From NCBI GenBank assembly GCA_965199765.1, contig CBDATC010000001.1, forward strand, positions 186,001 to 250,000: 64,000 bases of DNA, read 5' to 3'. The notes beneath the pieces are model-generated. The model ran no database searches and was not told the DNA's origin. It was given only the letters and a program-made list of their open reading frames with translations. Of this stretch, positions 35,490-44,317 are shown piece by piece. Numbering within the stretch: position 1 is the stretch's first letter; every line of letters begins with the position of its first letter. The stretch comes from JAPOXR01 sp965199765 (GTDB lineage: Bacteria > Pseudomonadota > Alphaproteobacteria > Rhodobacterales > Rhodobacteraceae). The translations under genes were made by a program, and so were the position numbers.

Positions 35490-36506
35490 TCAACGGAACG
35501 GAGGCGAATAGATCAGGCCACCATCGGTCCACAGAGCATTAACTCCACGCGACAAACCAACGACCGTGTCCGGACCGATATTCCGATCGAATATTTCGCC
35601 GTAATTTCCGACGGCCTTGATGATGTTCACAGCGAAATCCGCGTCCAAACCGAGCATCGCGCCATATTCGCCTTCTGTGCCCAGCATACGATGGATTTCC
35701 GCATCGTTGGTACTGGCGTGCACATCATCGATATTGGCCATCGTGATGCCCTTTTCTTCTGCGATGACGAGTACATTCAACACCCAGCGAGCGATATCAG
35801 CCCATTGATCATCGCCGTGCCGGACCAACGGTCCGAGCGGCTCTTTCGAAATTATTTCTGGAAGAACAGCGAGCGAATCCGGATCTTCCGATGTCGCGCG
35901 GGTCGCGGCCAAACCTGAACGGTCGGTTGTATAAACATCGCACGCTTCTGAGAAAAATTGCTCGCGTGCCTCTGCATTTGTTTCAATCGGCACCGGTTCG
36001 TAACTCATATCGTTAGCGCGGAAAAAATCTGCGAGATTGAGTTCTGTGGTTGTGCCTGTTTGGATGCAAACAGTTGCGCCATCCAATTCGAGCGCTGATT
36101 CAACACCAAGATCTGCATGGACCATGAAGCCTTGACCGTCGTAGTAATTGATACCGACAAATGTCTGCTTCAGATCGACATCCCGGGAATACGTCCATGT
36201 CGTGTTGCGAGCGAGCACATCAATTTCGCCGGAGGCGAGCGCCGTGAAACGCGTCTTCGGCGATAATGGCGTAAATTGCACTGCATTGCCGTCGCCAAAC
36301 ACTGCAGCGGCGAGCGCTCTGCAGTAGTCAACATCAAATCCAATATAATTTCCATCGGCATCTGGTCCGGAAAACCCTACCAATCCCGATGAAACACCAC
36401 ATTGCACAAATCCTTTCGCCCTCACATCGTCTAATGTGCCAGCGGAAGCAAAACCAGCCATCAACCCAAAGGCTGCAGCTGCGGAAACCACCCGAGATAC
36501 ACTCAT
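35490..36506 (-). CDS. aapJ: Amino acid ABC transporter periplasmic binding protein
   Basis: About 338 residues. A signal peptide of some 22 residues (MSVSRVVSAAAAFGLMAGF then ASA) precedes the mature GTLDDVRAKGFVQCGVS. The type-2 periplasmic fold includes GFDVDYCRALAAAVFGD and the C-terminal ALWTDGGLIYSPPFR. ATG 36506 has AAGGAG nine bases upstream; the frame runs 126 bases further, but without such a site. Captures polar amino acids for AapQMP. Confidence 0.95.
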   Translation of the reverse strand: MSVSRVVSAAAAFGLMAGFASAGTLDDVRAKGFVQCGVSSGLVGFSGPDADGNYIGFDVDYCRALAAAVFGDGNAVQFTPLSPKTRFTALASGEIDVLARNTTWTYSRDVDLKQTFVGINYYDGQGFMVHADLGVESALELDGATVCIQTGTTTELNLADFFRANDMSYEPVPIETNAEAREQFFSEACDVYTTDRSGLAATRATSEDPDSLAVLPEIISKEPLGPLVRHGDDQWADIARWVLNVLVIAEEKGITMANIDDVHASTNDAEIHRMLGTEGEYGAMLGLDADFAVNIIKAVGNYGEIFDRNIGPDTVVGLSRGVNALWTDGGLIYSPPFR

Positions 36507-36945
36507 ATTCCTACTCCTTGCTTTTGCACCGCTCACGCCGAATTGGCGAATACGGTTCAGTTTGGTTAACCGCCGATATGACGGGTATCGTAATTTAATA
36601 CTCAACCTTACTATTCTTGTCAACAACCCCATTCGGTCGGTTCGAATGGACTCCGTCTGAAATCCGCTTGAAACACTGACGGTCTATCAATTTATTACCA
36701 AGGTTAATCCGCCAAGCAATTCCAATGCAAGCAACGCCCCATTTCACATGAATAGCACCCCGAGCGCTACTGAGAATGAATTTGTATGAGTGCTTTGCCA
36801 ATATCGGCAGGACTCCGAAATCTGCGTTCCGTCGATAGTGAAAGTCATCGGTTCGATTAAGAAAATGCAGTGTCAGCGGCAGAAATAAGACGAAAGAACC
36901 ATTCTGATTCCATCAACTCTGCCGGCGCGGCCTTTGCATTGATGG
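36507..36945. other. Region between aapJ and ATP12 gene
   Basis: Apart from the aap promoter at 36595-36623, I see no gene. An ORF of 74 codons or fewer occurs on either strand, without family features. The ATP12 gene ends at 36946 on the same strand, so this region is also downstream of the rarA-ATP12 operon. Confidence 0.4.
36595..36623 (-). promoter_or_regulatory. Promoter of the aapJQMP operon
   Basis: On the minus strand TTGACA (36618-36623) and TATTAA (36595-36600) with exactly 17 bases between. Transcription would start about 80 bases before the aapJ ATG. The TTGACA box matches the consensus perfectly. Confidence 0.7.
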
Positions 36946-37701
36946 TCATTCAGCCGACCGGACCTTCGCATCATGCACAGAAAATCCAACCCGGCTTTCA
37001 GAAAGTGACCCGAATTCACTTGCGATATAGAATTCTGATCGACAGTTTTCGGTTGCGATCCGCGCTTCTTCCACAACGCCCCACCTTGTCGTCTGCCAGC
37101 GTTGATCCAGACAAGCGGTCTTCCAAGCAGCAGCAGGGGACAAAATTCCTTTCAGTGTCGCGAGAGCGATAACCGCTGATCCGGTCAAAGATGTCATTTC
37201 ACCGACCGCAGTCAGCGAAAAGTCATGAAGACTTCGGACTTGATTGATCAACGCTGCTCGATACTCATCGGATTGAGTTATAGGCATCAGCCCATAACCG
37301 ATTTGCAGATTTGTACCTGTTGTTATTTCTATCCATTCTTTAAGAGGATCCCATTCGTCACACTGAAGTTTGACAAGTTCTGGCGGTTCAGACGCGCGAT
37401 AACAAATCAAATCATTGACGGCGAATTCGGCTAGGGCATTCAGCGCTTGCTCCCGATTGCCTTGAATCCAATCAAGCACTGCGTTTGCTCGTTTAGTCAA
37501 AGGCATCGAGATCGGATCAACCTGCCCTTCCTGACAATCCCATTCCGTGGCGATTTTTTCGGCAAGTCGGCTTCCGGGAAGCATCAGTTCCCGCCCGGAA
37601 GGCGTGCGGGCTTTCTCATCATCAAGCCATATTGAATACCCGTCGGCTTCAGCTACCACTAACACATTGGCCCAATGGCGCTTGACTGGCCATTCCTTCA
37701 T
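36946..37701 (-). CDS. ATP12-family F1 assembly chaperone
   Basis: A 251-residue ATP12 homologue. It shows GYSIWLDDEKARTPSGRELMLP (about residues 21-42), the central FAVNDLICYRASEP and the C-terminal EWDPLKEWIE and PAAAWKTACLDQRWQ. Mitochondrial Atp12 helps F1 alpha-subunit assembly, and this family is restricted to alphaproteobacteria and mitochondria, which supports the taxonomic call. Starts within the stop of the rluC-like gene (4-base overlap). Confidence 0.92.
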   Translation of the reverse strand: MKEWPVKRHWANVLVVAEADGYSIWLDDEKARTPSGRELMLPGSRLAEKIATEWDCQEGQVDPISMPLTKRANAVLDWIQGNREQALNALAEFAVNDLICYRASEPPELVKLQCDEWDPLKEWIEITTGTNLQIGYGLMPITQSDEYRAALINQVRSLHDFSLTAVGEMTSLTGSAVIALATLKGILSPAAAWKTACLDQRWQTTRWGVVEEARIATENCRSEFYIASEFGSLSESRVGFSVHDAKVRSAE

Positions 37702-38696
37702 CCGCCGTCTCCAAACGGATCAGGCGAATACTTCTCGGCATTCCACCCATATGTCTGGAACTGATCTGACATATGCTCTGGCAGCGGTGCAACCAGCTGT
37801 AAGAGCTTTCCCGAAGCAGGATGACGAAAGCTAAGGGCGCGGGCGTGCAGTTGGAGCGGGCCTCTGGGCAGACAACCGTATTCCGAACGATTGGCATAAC
37901 GTCGATCTCCAATGATCGGCGTCATCTTCTCTGCCATATGCGCACGCAGCTGATGCGTTCTACCGGTGACCGGCGAAAGGGCGACGAGCGAAACACGCCG
38001 AGCCAGTGTTTCCAGAACACGGTACCGTGTCAGCGCTGACTGAGTTGCGACCTCCTTGCCGCCTCCGCGCATGGCATAGACCTTTCCGCGCCTGCGGCTA
38101 TCTTTGACCAGCGGCCAATCAATGATTCCAGATTTGGGTTTGAGACAGCCCGTAACAATGGCCCAGTAGATTTTTTTGGTTTCGCGTCTTTTGAACGCAT
38201 CGGTCATGGCAACGGCGGCATGGCGCGTCATCGCCAAAACCAGCACGCCGGTTGTGTCTTTATCCAAGCGATGGACCAGCCGCGGAAAACCGCCATGTTG
38301 GGCGAAATAGCCAGCCGCCAGCGAATCGATATGAAGATGCTGTCCTGTTCCACCCTGCACCGCGATTCCAGCCGGTTTGTTGATTGCCGCGATATGGGCG
38401 TCGACATACAGCAATGCCTCCTCAATCCAACTCGAATCACGAGAGGCCCGGTTGGCCTGCATGGGAGCTTTGTAAATGCTGGTTCGGTCAGTCGAAGAAA
38501 TCTCCGGAAGCAAAATCGTCTGCCCAGATTCCAGAATTCTTGAAGATTTTGCGCGGGCTCCGTCAACGCGAATCCGTCCTTTGCGACACAACATCTCAAT
38601 TCTTGATTGCGGCAATCCCCGGAATTTGTTCCGAAGCCAGCGATCAAGCCTTTGACCGGAATCCTCTGCTCTTATGACCACGCTTGCCAAGTGCAT
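37698..38696 (-). CDS. RluC/RluD-family pseudouridine synthase
   Basis: A 332-residue enzyme: N-terminal S4 RNA-binding domain (RLDRWLRNKFRGLPQSRIEML), then the RluA-type catalytic domain with the active-site Asp in RLVHRLDKDTTGVLVL (about residue 145). KIYWAIVTG and RTHQLRAHM also match. It modifies 23S rRNA uridines, probably the RluC sites 955, 2504 and 2580, but assignment between RluC and RluD is not certain. Overlaps crcB by one base (TAATG). Confidence 0.93.
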   Translation of the reverse strand: MHLASVVIRAEDSGQRLDRWLRNKFRGLPQSRIEMLCRKGRIRVDGARAKSSRILESGQTILLPEISSTDRTSIYKAPMQANRASRDSSWIEEALLYVDAHIAAINKPAGIAVQGGTGQHLHIDSLAAGYFAQHGGFPRLVHRLDKDTTGVLVLAMTRHAAVAMTDAFKRRETKKIYWAIVTGCLKPKSGIIDWPLVKDSRRRGKVYAMRGGGKEVATQSALTRYRVLETLARRVSLVALSPVTGRTHQLRAHMAEKMTPIIGDRRYANRSEYGCLPRGPLQLHARALSFRHPASGKLLQLVAPLPEHMSDQFQTYGWNAEKYSPDPFGDGG

Positions 38697-39079
38697 TACC
38701 CAATGATCCAGCGAGCCAATATGACTCCCGCTGCCATCGCAGCCAAAGAAAGAATGATCGTTGACACGACATAGGCGAAAGCCTCAATCAGACGACCTGT
38801 GTTGAATAAAGTCCAAACATCCAAGGAAAATGCCGACATTGTCGTGTAGCCGCCGAGAAATCCAGACAGCACGAAAGGCAAGGACTTCGAAGCGGAACCA
38901 GCTTGGTTGGTCAACAGAATGAATGCAACACCCATCGCAAAGCATCCAAGCACATTGACAACCACTGTGCCCGCTGGAAATCCCGTGCCCACCAGACGAA
39001 TCACAAACTGATTGCTCAGATGCCGGGCAACGGCCCCCAATGCTCCTCCTGCCGCAATCTGGAACAATACCGGCGCCAT
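38696..39079 (-). CDS. crcB: Fluoride ion channel CrcB/Fluc
   Basis: A 127-residue four-helix protein that exports fluoride. It has GGALGAVARHL, NVLGCFAMG and SGFLGGYTTMSAFSLD, the last matching the family's Phe-box region. It overlaps rarA by one base and is followed by the rRNA modification gene, a linked order seen in several alphaproteobacteria. No fluoride riboswitch is expected inside this operon and I saw none. Confidence 0.95.
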   Translation of the reverse strand: MAPVLFQIAAGGALGAVARHLSNQFVIRLVGTGFPAGTVVVNVLGCFAMGVAFILLTNQAGSASKSLPFVLSGFLGGYTTMSAFSLDVWTLFNTGRLIEAFAYVVSTIILSLAAMAAGVILARWIIG

Positions 39080-40356
39080 CAGCCCGGCACTCCTTCCCTC
39101 CGCCTTCGCAGCCTTTCAAAATACACCAATCGTTTTTTCAGATCTCGTTCAAAGCCACGCTCAACCGGTGCAAAATAGGAAGTTCGCGGCATTCCCTCTG
39201 GAAAGCAATTTTGCCCGGAAAACCCCTCCGCCGCATCGTGATCATATTGATATCCGGCACCGTATTCCAATTCCTTCATCAATCGCGTCGGCGCATTCAG
39301 CATGTGTTTCGGCGGCGGCTTGGATCCGGTTGACTCTGCATCTCTCGCTGCAGCCTTGAAAGCTTTGTAGGACGCATTGGATTTTGGAGCCAGAGCGAGA
39401 TTAATGACCGCCTGCGCGATCGCGAGCTCGCCTTCCGGGCTTCCAAGCCGTTCGTACGCATCCCAAGCCGCCAGACAAAGGTGCAAAGCTCCCGGTTCGG
39501 CCAACCCGATATCCTCCACCGCCATCCGAGTAACCCTTCGTGCAATGTAGCGCGGGTCTTCACCACCTTTCAGCATTCGCATCAGCCAATAGAGTGACGC
39601 ATCGGGGTCCGAACTCCGCACCGACTTGTGCAATGCGGAAATCAAATTGTAGTGCCAGTCCGCAGACTTATCGTAGTGCGCGGCACGGCGCGACAGCAAA
39701 ACCGCGGTCTGTTCTTTGTCCAGCGGTTGTAACGGCTCGCTGAACCAGACCTGTTCCGCTAAATTCGCGACCGCTCTCCCATCTCCATCCGCAAGCTCGA
39801 TGATATAACTTCGCGCCTCTTCCGTTAACGGCAGCCTTTCGCCCTGCAATTCTTCCGCTCTCCGCAAAATCAATTCGAGTTCGGCTTCATCAAGCCGATT
39901 TAAGACTAAAACACGAGTTCTGGAAAGGAGAGCGGAATTCAGCTCAAACGAAGGATTTTCGGTCGTCGCGCCGATCAAGATAATGGAACCGTCTTCCATG
40001 AACGGCAGAAAACTGTCCTGTTGGCTGCGGTTGAAACGATGGATTTCATCCACAAAGAGAACCGTTCGGTTCCCATAGGCAAGAGCGTTTCGGGCCTTTT
40101 CAAAGATCGTCTTAAGATCGCGGACGCCGGACAACACCGCACTGATCTGGACAAATTCAAACTCTGAATGTTCTGCAAGCAAACGCGCAAGCGTTGTTTT
40201 TCCGACTCCTGGCGGACCCCAGAAAATGACCGGTGTGATTCGCTTGGCTGTGATCATCGTTCCAAGCGGACCATCTTCCCTCAGCAGATGAGACTGCCCG
40301 ATGACTTTTTCGAAACGATTTGGCCGCAACCGGTCGGCAAGCGGTCTCAATTCCAT
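39079..40356 (-). CDS. rarA: Replication-associated recombination protein A (RarA/MgsA)
   Basis: A 425-residue clamp-loader-like AAA+ ATPase for rescue of stalled forks. Walker A is GPPGVGKTTLARLLA (about residue 47), Walker B VDEIHRFNRSQQD, and TENPSFELNSALLSRTRV is the arginine-finger region. The C-terminal MgsA domain (LHKSVRSSDPDASLYWLMRML) is complete. In relatives it lies downstream of rplQ with a degP-like protease between; here no protease separates them. Confidence 0.96.
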   Translation of the reverse strand: MELRPLADRLRPNRFEKVIGQSHLLREDGPLGTMITAKRITPVIFWGPPGVGKTTLARLLAEHSEFEFVQISAVLSGVRDLKTIFEKARNALAYGNRTVLFVDEIHRFNRSQQDSFLPFMEDGSIILIGATTENPSFELNSALLSRTRVLVLNRLDEAELELILRRAEELQGERLPLTEEARSYIIELADGDGRAVANLAEQVWFSEPLQPLDKEQTAVLLSRRAAHYDKSADWHYNLISALHKSVRSSDPDASLYWLMRMLKGGEDPRYIARRVTRMAVEDIGLAEPGALHLCLAAWDAYERLGSPEGELAIAQAVINLALAPKSNASYKAFKAAARDAESTGSKPPPKHMLNAPTRLMKELEYGAGYQYDHDAAEGFSGQNCFPEGMPRTSYFAPVERGFERDLKKRLVYFERLRRRREGVPG

Positions 40357-40484
40357 GAAATTGACTGATTCTCACGCTTCAGAAATCAGATTCTGCTCCG
40401 CGGATGGACGCGGCGCCGAGAGTCTGCATCTGAAACACTGATTCAAAAAGGGCGAGAAACCGCGCGGTAAATTGGCACCTATTC

Positions 40485-40904
40485 CTAGTTGGCATCAAAT
40501 TCCTTTGCGGCTTCTCTCGCTATATCCTCGGCGCCTTTTGCCTCCACATCCCGGTCAACGAATTCGATCAATGCCATCGGAGCCGAATCACCATAGCGAA
40601 AACCCGCCTTTATAATCCGAATGTAACCTCCGGGCCGGTCTTTGTACCGGGGGCCAAGGACATCAAAGAGCTTGACCACATATTTGTCCTGTTTCAGCCG
40701 CGAAGCTGCCAACCGCCGCGCATGAAGGTCGCCGCGCTTAGCCAGAGTAATCAGCTTTTCGACCACAGGCCGCAATTCCTTTGCCTTAGGCAGCGTGGTT
40801 TTGATCTGCTCATGCTCAATCAGCGAACCGGCCATATTGGCGAACAGAGCGCGTCGATGTTCGCTGGTTCTGTTGAGATGACGATATCCGCCGGCATGAC
40901 GCAT
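40485..40904 (-). CDS. rplQ: 50S ribosomal protein L17
   Basis: A 139-residue L17: MRHAGGYRHLNRTSEHRRAL, TLPKAKELRPVVEKLITLAK and the GGYIRIIK motif are conserved; a short acidic C-terminal tail (AKGAEDIAREA) is common in alphaproteobacteria. Last gene of the alpha operon, 28 bases after rpoA. Confidence 0.98.
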   Translation of the reverse strand: MRHAGGYRHLNRTSEHRRALFANMAGSLIEHEQIKTTLPKAKELRPVVEKLITLAKRGDLHARRLAASRLKQDKYVVKLFDVLGPRYKDRPGGYIRIIKAGFRYGDSAPMALIEFVDRDVEAKGAEDIAREAAKEFDAN

Positions 40905-40932
40905 AATGATTCTCCTTTGGCAGATGAACGGC

Positions 40933-41949
40933 TTAGAAGTTGTCGTGTTGCTTCGCTAGTTCTTCAATGTTTTCCGGTGGCCAATTCGGGTTGTCCATTC
41001 CTAAACCAAGCCCCATCCGGGTAAGCACTTCCTTGATTTCATTCAATGATTTGCGTCCGAAATTTGGTGTTTTCAGCATATCCGGCTCAGACTTCAACAC
41101 CAGATCGCCGATGTAAACGATGTTGTCGTTCTTAAGACAGTTAGCGGCCCGAACCGATAGCTCCAAATCTTCAACCTTCTGAAGAAACTGTGGATTCATC
41201 GTGACTTCTTGCTCGATAACGACCTCTTTTATGTTTACGTCCGGTTCTTCAAAGTTCACAAACGTATTCAGCTGATCCTGCAGAATGCGCGCCGAATAGG
41301 CCAAAGCGTCTTCGGGCTTAACCGAACCGTCGGTATCAATTTCAAGAATCAGTCTGTCGTAATCCAGGACCTGACCTTCGCGCGCTGATTCCACTTTGTA
41401 GGCCGCGCGCAAAACCGGCGTGAAAATCGCATCGACCGGAATAAGCCCGATCGGCGGGTTAGCGAATTCATGCTCATCCGAAGAGATGTAACCCTTGCCG
41501 ACATCGACAGTCAATTCAACATTGAGAGAAGCGCCTTCGTCGAGATGGCAGATCACATGATCTGGATTCAGTATCGTAATTCCTTCTGTGCACGTGATCA
41601 TGCCTGCTGTTACCGTGCCCGCTTGACCCGACTCCAAGTTCAGTCGTCGGGGACCGCTAACTTCCATCCGCAGCCGCACGTCTTTCAGATTCAAGACGAT
41701 ATCTGTCACATCTTCCCTGACACCCGGGATTGACGTGAATTCATGCAGCACGCCGTCGATTTTTGCGCTGGTGACGGCTGCTCCCTGCAAAGATGACATC
41801 AATACACGGCGAAGTGCGTTACCCAAGGTCATTCCAAATCCACGCTCAAGGGGTTCGATGATGATCTTGGCATTTCTAGCCGGATCGGATCCGGGTTGAA
41901 CATCAACCTGGCGAGGCTTGATAAGCACACCCCAGTTATCTTCAATCAT
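40933..41949 (-). CDS. rpoA: RNA polymerase subunit alpha
   Basis: A 338-residue alpha subunit. The N-terminal dimerisation domain has LERGFGMTLGNALRRVLMSSL, and the C-terminal DNA-binding domain (from about residue 255) contains LELSVRAANCLKNDNI and GRKSLNEIKEVLTRMGL. Both are needed for assembly and UP-element contact. It follows rpsK after an 88-base gap, somewhat long for this operon. Confidence 0.98.
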   Translation of the reverse strand: MIEDNWGVLIKPRQVDVQPGSDPARNAKIIIEPLERGFGMTLGNALRRVLMSSLQGAAVTSAKIDGVLHEFTSIPGVREDVTDIVLNLKDVRLRMEVSGPRRLNLESGQAGTVTAGMITCTEGITILNPDHVICHLDEGASLNVELTVDVGKGYISSDEHEFANPPIGLIPVDAIFTPVLRAAYKVESAREGQVLDYDRLILEIDTDGSVKPEDALAYSARILQDQLNTFVNFEEPDVNIKEVVIEQEVTMNPQFLQKVEDLELSVRAANCLKNDNIVYIGDLVLKSEPDMLKTPNFGRKSLNEIKEVLTRMGLGLGMDNPNWPPENIEELAKQHDNF

Positions 41950-42037
41950 GGTAATAGCTCCAAAATTGGTGGTGGTGCGGCGGTTTGCCGAGTTCGTTCA
42001 AAAGATTCTTCGCGCAGTCAAAATCAACGCTGTGTGC

Positions 42038-42428
42038 TCAAACGCGACGCCTCTTAGGCGGCCGGCATCCATTATGGGCAATCGGAGTGACATCGCGGAT
42101 CGCCGTGATCGTGAAACCGGAGGCGGCTAACGCCCTCAGTGCGCTTTCTCGCCCTGAACCTGGGCCCTGCACCACGACCTCAAGCGTTCTAACGCCGTGT
42201 TCGGCCGCCTTTCTTCGCCGCGTCTTCGGCGGCAAGCTGTGCCGCATAAGGCGTGGATTTGCGGGATCCTTTGAAGCCCATGGCTCCGGCTGACGACCAT
42301 GCGATGGTGTTGCCCTGCATATCGGAAATAAGAATCCGGGTATTGTTAAATGAAGAACTTACATGCGCGACACCCGTCGCGATATTCTTCCGCGTCTTGC
42401 GCCGCGCGCGATTACTGTATGAAGACAA
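42038..42428 (-). CDS. rpsK: 30S ribosomal protein S11, with apparent frameshift
   Basis: The reading frame from 42428 gives MSSYSNRARR to STPYAAQLAAEDAAKK and then ends early at GGRTRR. The next frame supplies AAEHGVRTLEV to NGCRPPKRRRV. Joined at KK-AAEHG they make exactly 129 residues, the normal S11 length. One extra base in AAGAAAGGCGG (42208-42212) explains it: deleting either an A or a G restores the frame. S11 is essential, so this is a sequencing error or, less likely, real recoding. Start is TTG with GGAG upstream. Confidence 0.9.
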
Positions 42429-42440
42429 AGATGTGCTCCG

Positions 42441-42809
42441 CTATTTCTTTTTGCCTGCGATCGGCTTAGCCGGTCCTTTGCGTGTTCGTGCATTGGTGTG
42501 GGTGCGTTGCCCTCGCGTCGGCATACCCCGTCGATGCCGCAATCCACGGTAGCAGCCAAGATCCATGAGGCGCTTGACGTTCATCTGGATCTCACGGCGC
42601 AGTGCGCCTTCAACCGTAAAATTGCGTTCAATATAGTCGCGGACTGCGATCACTTCTCCATCCGAGAGTTCATTCAGTCGTCTGGATTGATTAATGTTCA
42701 GCGCGTCGCAGATGTCGCGCGCCGTCGCATGGCCAATTCCGTAAATGCTTGTCAATGCGATCGGTACGCGCTTTCCCGCTGGGAGATTTACGCCTAGTAT
42801 TCGTGCCAA
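42441..42809 (-). CDS. rpsM: 30S ribosomal protein S13
   Basis: A 122-residue S13 in the 30S head. It starts with TTG at 42809 (reads ARILGVNLPAGKRVPIALT, the family opening), with AGGGAAGG before it; the longer frame to 42878 adds 23 non-conserved residues. YGIGHATARDIC and the basic HRRGMPTRGQRTHTNARTRK end are complete. First gene of a now separate alpha operon, with a promoter at 42973-43001. Confidence 0.96.
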   Translation of the reverse strand: MARILGVNLPAGKRVPIALTSIYGIGHATARDICDALNINQSRRLNELSDGEVIAVRDYIERNFTVEGALRREIQMNVKRLMDLGCYRGLRHRRGMPTRGQRTHTNARTRKGPAKPIAGKKK

Positions 42810-42972
42810 TGTGCCTTCCCTTTTTGAGACTGCGCCGCCTTCGGAACCGTCAACCCGGCCAACCGCCGGGATCTTCAAAAGAAAACCGCGGACAACCCGT
42901 GCATGATCAATTTTAACTTTTGGTGCGAATTCGTGTTTCGAGGCAGGCCAGCGTCAGTTGTAAAAACAGAAT

Positions 42973-43001
42973 ATGCTAGCATTGCTCATTCCACATGTCA
43001 A
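42973..43001 (-). promoter_or_regulatory. Promoter of the alpha operon (rpsM)
   Basis: On the minus strand TTGACA (42996-43001) and TAGCAT (42973-42978) are 17 bases apart. Transcription would begin near 42966, about 157 bases before the rpsM TTG. The promoter lies between the IS remnant and rpsM, where secY-adk read-through is blocked by the insertion. Confidence 0.65.
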
Positions 43002-43021
43002 ATCAAATTCAAACAATTCCC

Positions 43022-43312
43022 TCAATATTCCATCTGCTTGCGCTTGGGTTGATTTCCATCGGGTTTCGCCGCGTCTGCCAGCTGACCAGCTTCGGCATCC
43101 AACAGCCTGTTCAGCGTCTCCTCAACCGCATATCTGACCATTTCACCTGGATGATTCTTGATTCTCGCCCCATTGGTGCGAATTGCTTCTCCCATTGGAT
43201 TGTCGTCTTTCTTGTCCATTGCCGTTACTCTCTGTCTGAAAGAAACCACCGGCAAATGCAAATGTGCGAAAGATTCTATACGTTATCAGCGAATGTGCGA
43301 AAGATTCTGGAC
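43022..43312 (-). mobile_element. IS256-family insertion sequence remnant (left end)
   Basis: A 65-residue fragment of an IS256-type transposase starts at ATG 43219: MDKKDDNPM, then GEMVRYAVEETLNRLLDAEAG, which resembles the opening GELVRGTVEETLNALLDAEAD of one large IS256 group. It ends at a stop after KRKQMEY; the catalytic DDE region is gone. Upstream at 43295-43312 is the probable terminal repeat, GTCCAGAATCTTTCGCAC on the minus strand. The right end is not present. Confidence 0.8.
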
Positions 43313-43322
43313 GCTATCCGCG
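43261..43322. repeat. 31-base tandem direct repeat at the IS end
   Basis: Two adjacent copies (43261-43291 and 43292-43322) are identical at 27 of 31 positions. Both contain GTGCGAAAGATTCT. They probably represent the terminal and subterminal sites of the IS256-like element. Only two units and no spacers, so not CRISPR. Confidence 0.7.
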
Positions 43323-43829
43323 TCGTCCGGCACATCTTTGGGCACAAGAAATCCGCGCGCGGTCGAAAAGCTGACAGGCATCCCCATCTCCTTAGCGGTT
43401 GAGATATCCGGCAATGCGCCTATCCGGGCATCGGCGAGCACCACGATGGGCAAAATATCACCGGCTTCGATCTGACTGACTGCTTAGGCCAAATTAAGCT
43501 CCGCTGCATCAAAACAACTGCGACAAGTTGCGTTGCCAATTCGGCGGCATGGCCGATTGTGAAGGCTAGAATCGAAATGCCGTCAGCCGGGACGGTCAGA
43601 TAGTAATCCATTGCTGCCGTTCCGCCAACGCCGCGCTTGTTCACAACCACCATGTCCTGTCCGAGTTCTCAGCGGGCCGGCAGCAGCATTCTTGTAGTGA
43701 TATCGGTGCTTTCGCCCGCGCCTGAATGCGTAACGACATCAATGGTCTTGCTTGGATACTCGTCAGCTGCCGCTGGCTCTGCAAAAACAACACCGCAGAA
43801 ATGATGAGACCTGCTTTGTTGAAGTTCAT
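43313..43829 (-). pseudogene. tctC-like tricarboxylate receptor pseudogene
   Basis: Remains of a Bug/TctC periplasmic receptor of a tripartite tricarboxylate transporter. The ATG at 43829 keeps AGGAGG upstream. Signal-peptide residues MNFNKAGLIISAV are in one frame; VFAEPAAADEYPSKTIDVV is in another (frameshift). TGA interrupts between MLLPAR and ELGQDMVVVNKRG. A large internal segment is missing after GHAAELATQ, then QIEAGDILPIVVLADARI and LPDISTAKEMG follow in another frame. The 3' end is cut by the IS256-like element. Normal length is about 320 residues; no tctA or tctB is nearby. Confidence 0.85.
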
Positions 43830-44317
43830 CTCTTCCTCCTGAAAATTGAAACCGACCGAACAGCATGAGCATCCAATGCATCAGCACCGTGCATTTTCCG
43901 GTCAGTCCGCGGCTGATTCGATGTTCGGTCGATCGTTCTCCACGGATTCGGGATTGTGCGTTGCCCATTGCACGCGGAACCGCTGGCTGGCATGATAAAC
44001 TTAAGCAAGCCACCCCTTGTTCGAACGATGCTGTGAACCACACACTCGTTCCATCGTCCACAATGTTCCTCAAAAAAATTGGCGAACGTAACAGCGCATT
44101 TGACTATGGTGGATTCATTCTGATAAACAACTTCCGCAATAGATACAGGTTACGGACCAAGGGTCTCCTCTGAGAACGAGGCTATATGCGACCGACTCCG
44201 TCCGAACCGCCAATGCATCGATTGCTCTAAACTGAACGGCTGGCTTGGAAAATATGTCCGCCAATGACAGTTATCATGCTGTCGGGTTGATTGACGGTTG
44301 CCGAAGGGACCGAACAC
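43830..44317. other. Divergent region between tctC remnant and guaC
   Basis: No recognisable gene on either strand. It must hold the guaC control region; I do not see a clear promoter or purine riboswitch. A GAAGGGA ribosome site precedes the guaC GTG. Confidence 0.4.

Noticed and set aside
40357..40484. Intrinsic terminator after rplQ
   Set aside because: ACCGCGCGGT and CCGCG/CGCGG inverted repeats are present, but neither is followed directly by a T-run, so I did not call one.
43261..43322. Possible CRISPR repeats
   Set aside because: Only two 31-base units lie directly side by side with no spacer and no cas genes nearby; they are better explained as IS-end sequence.
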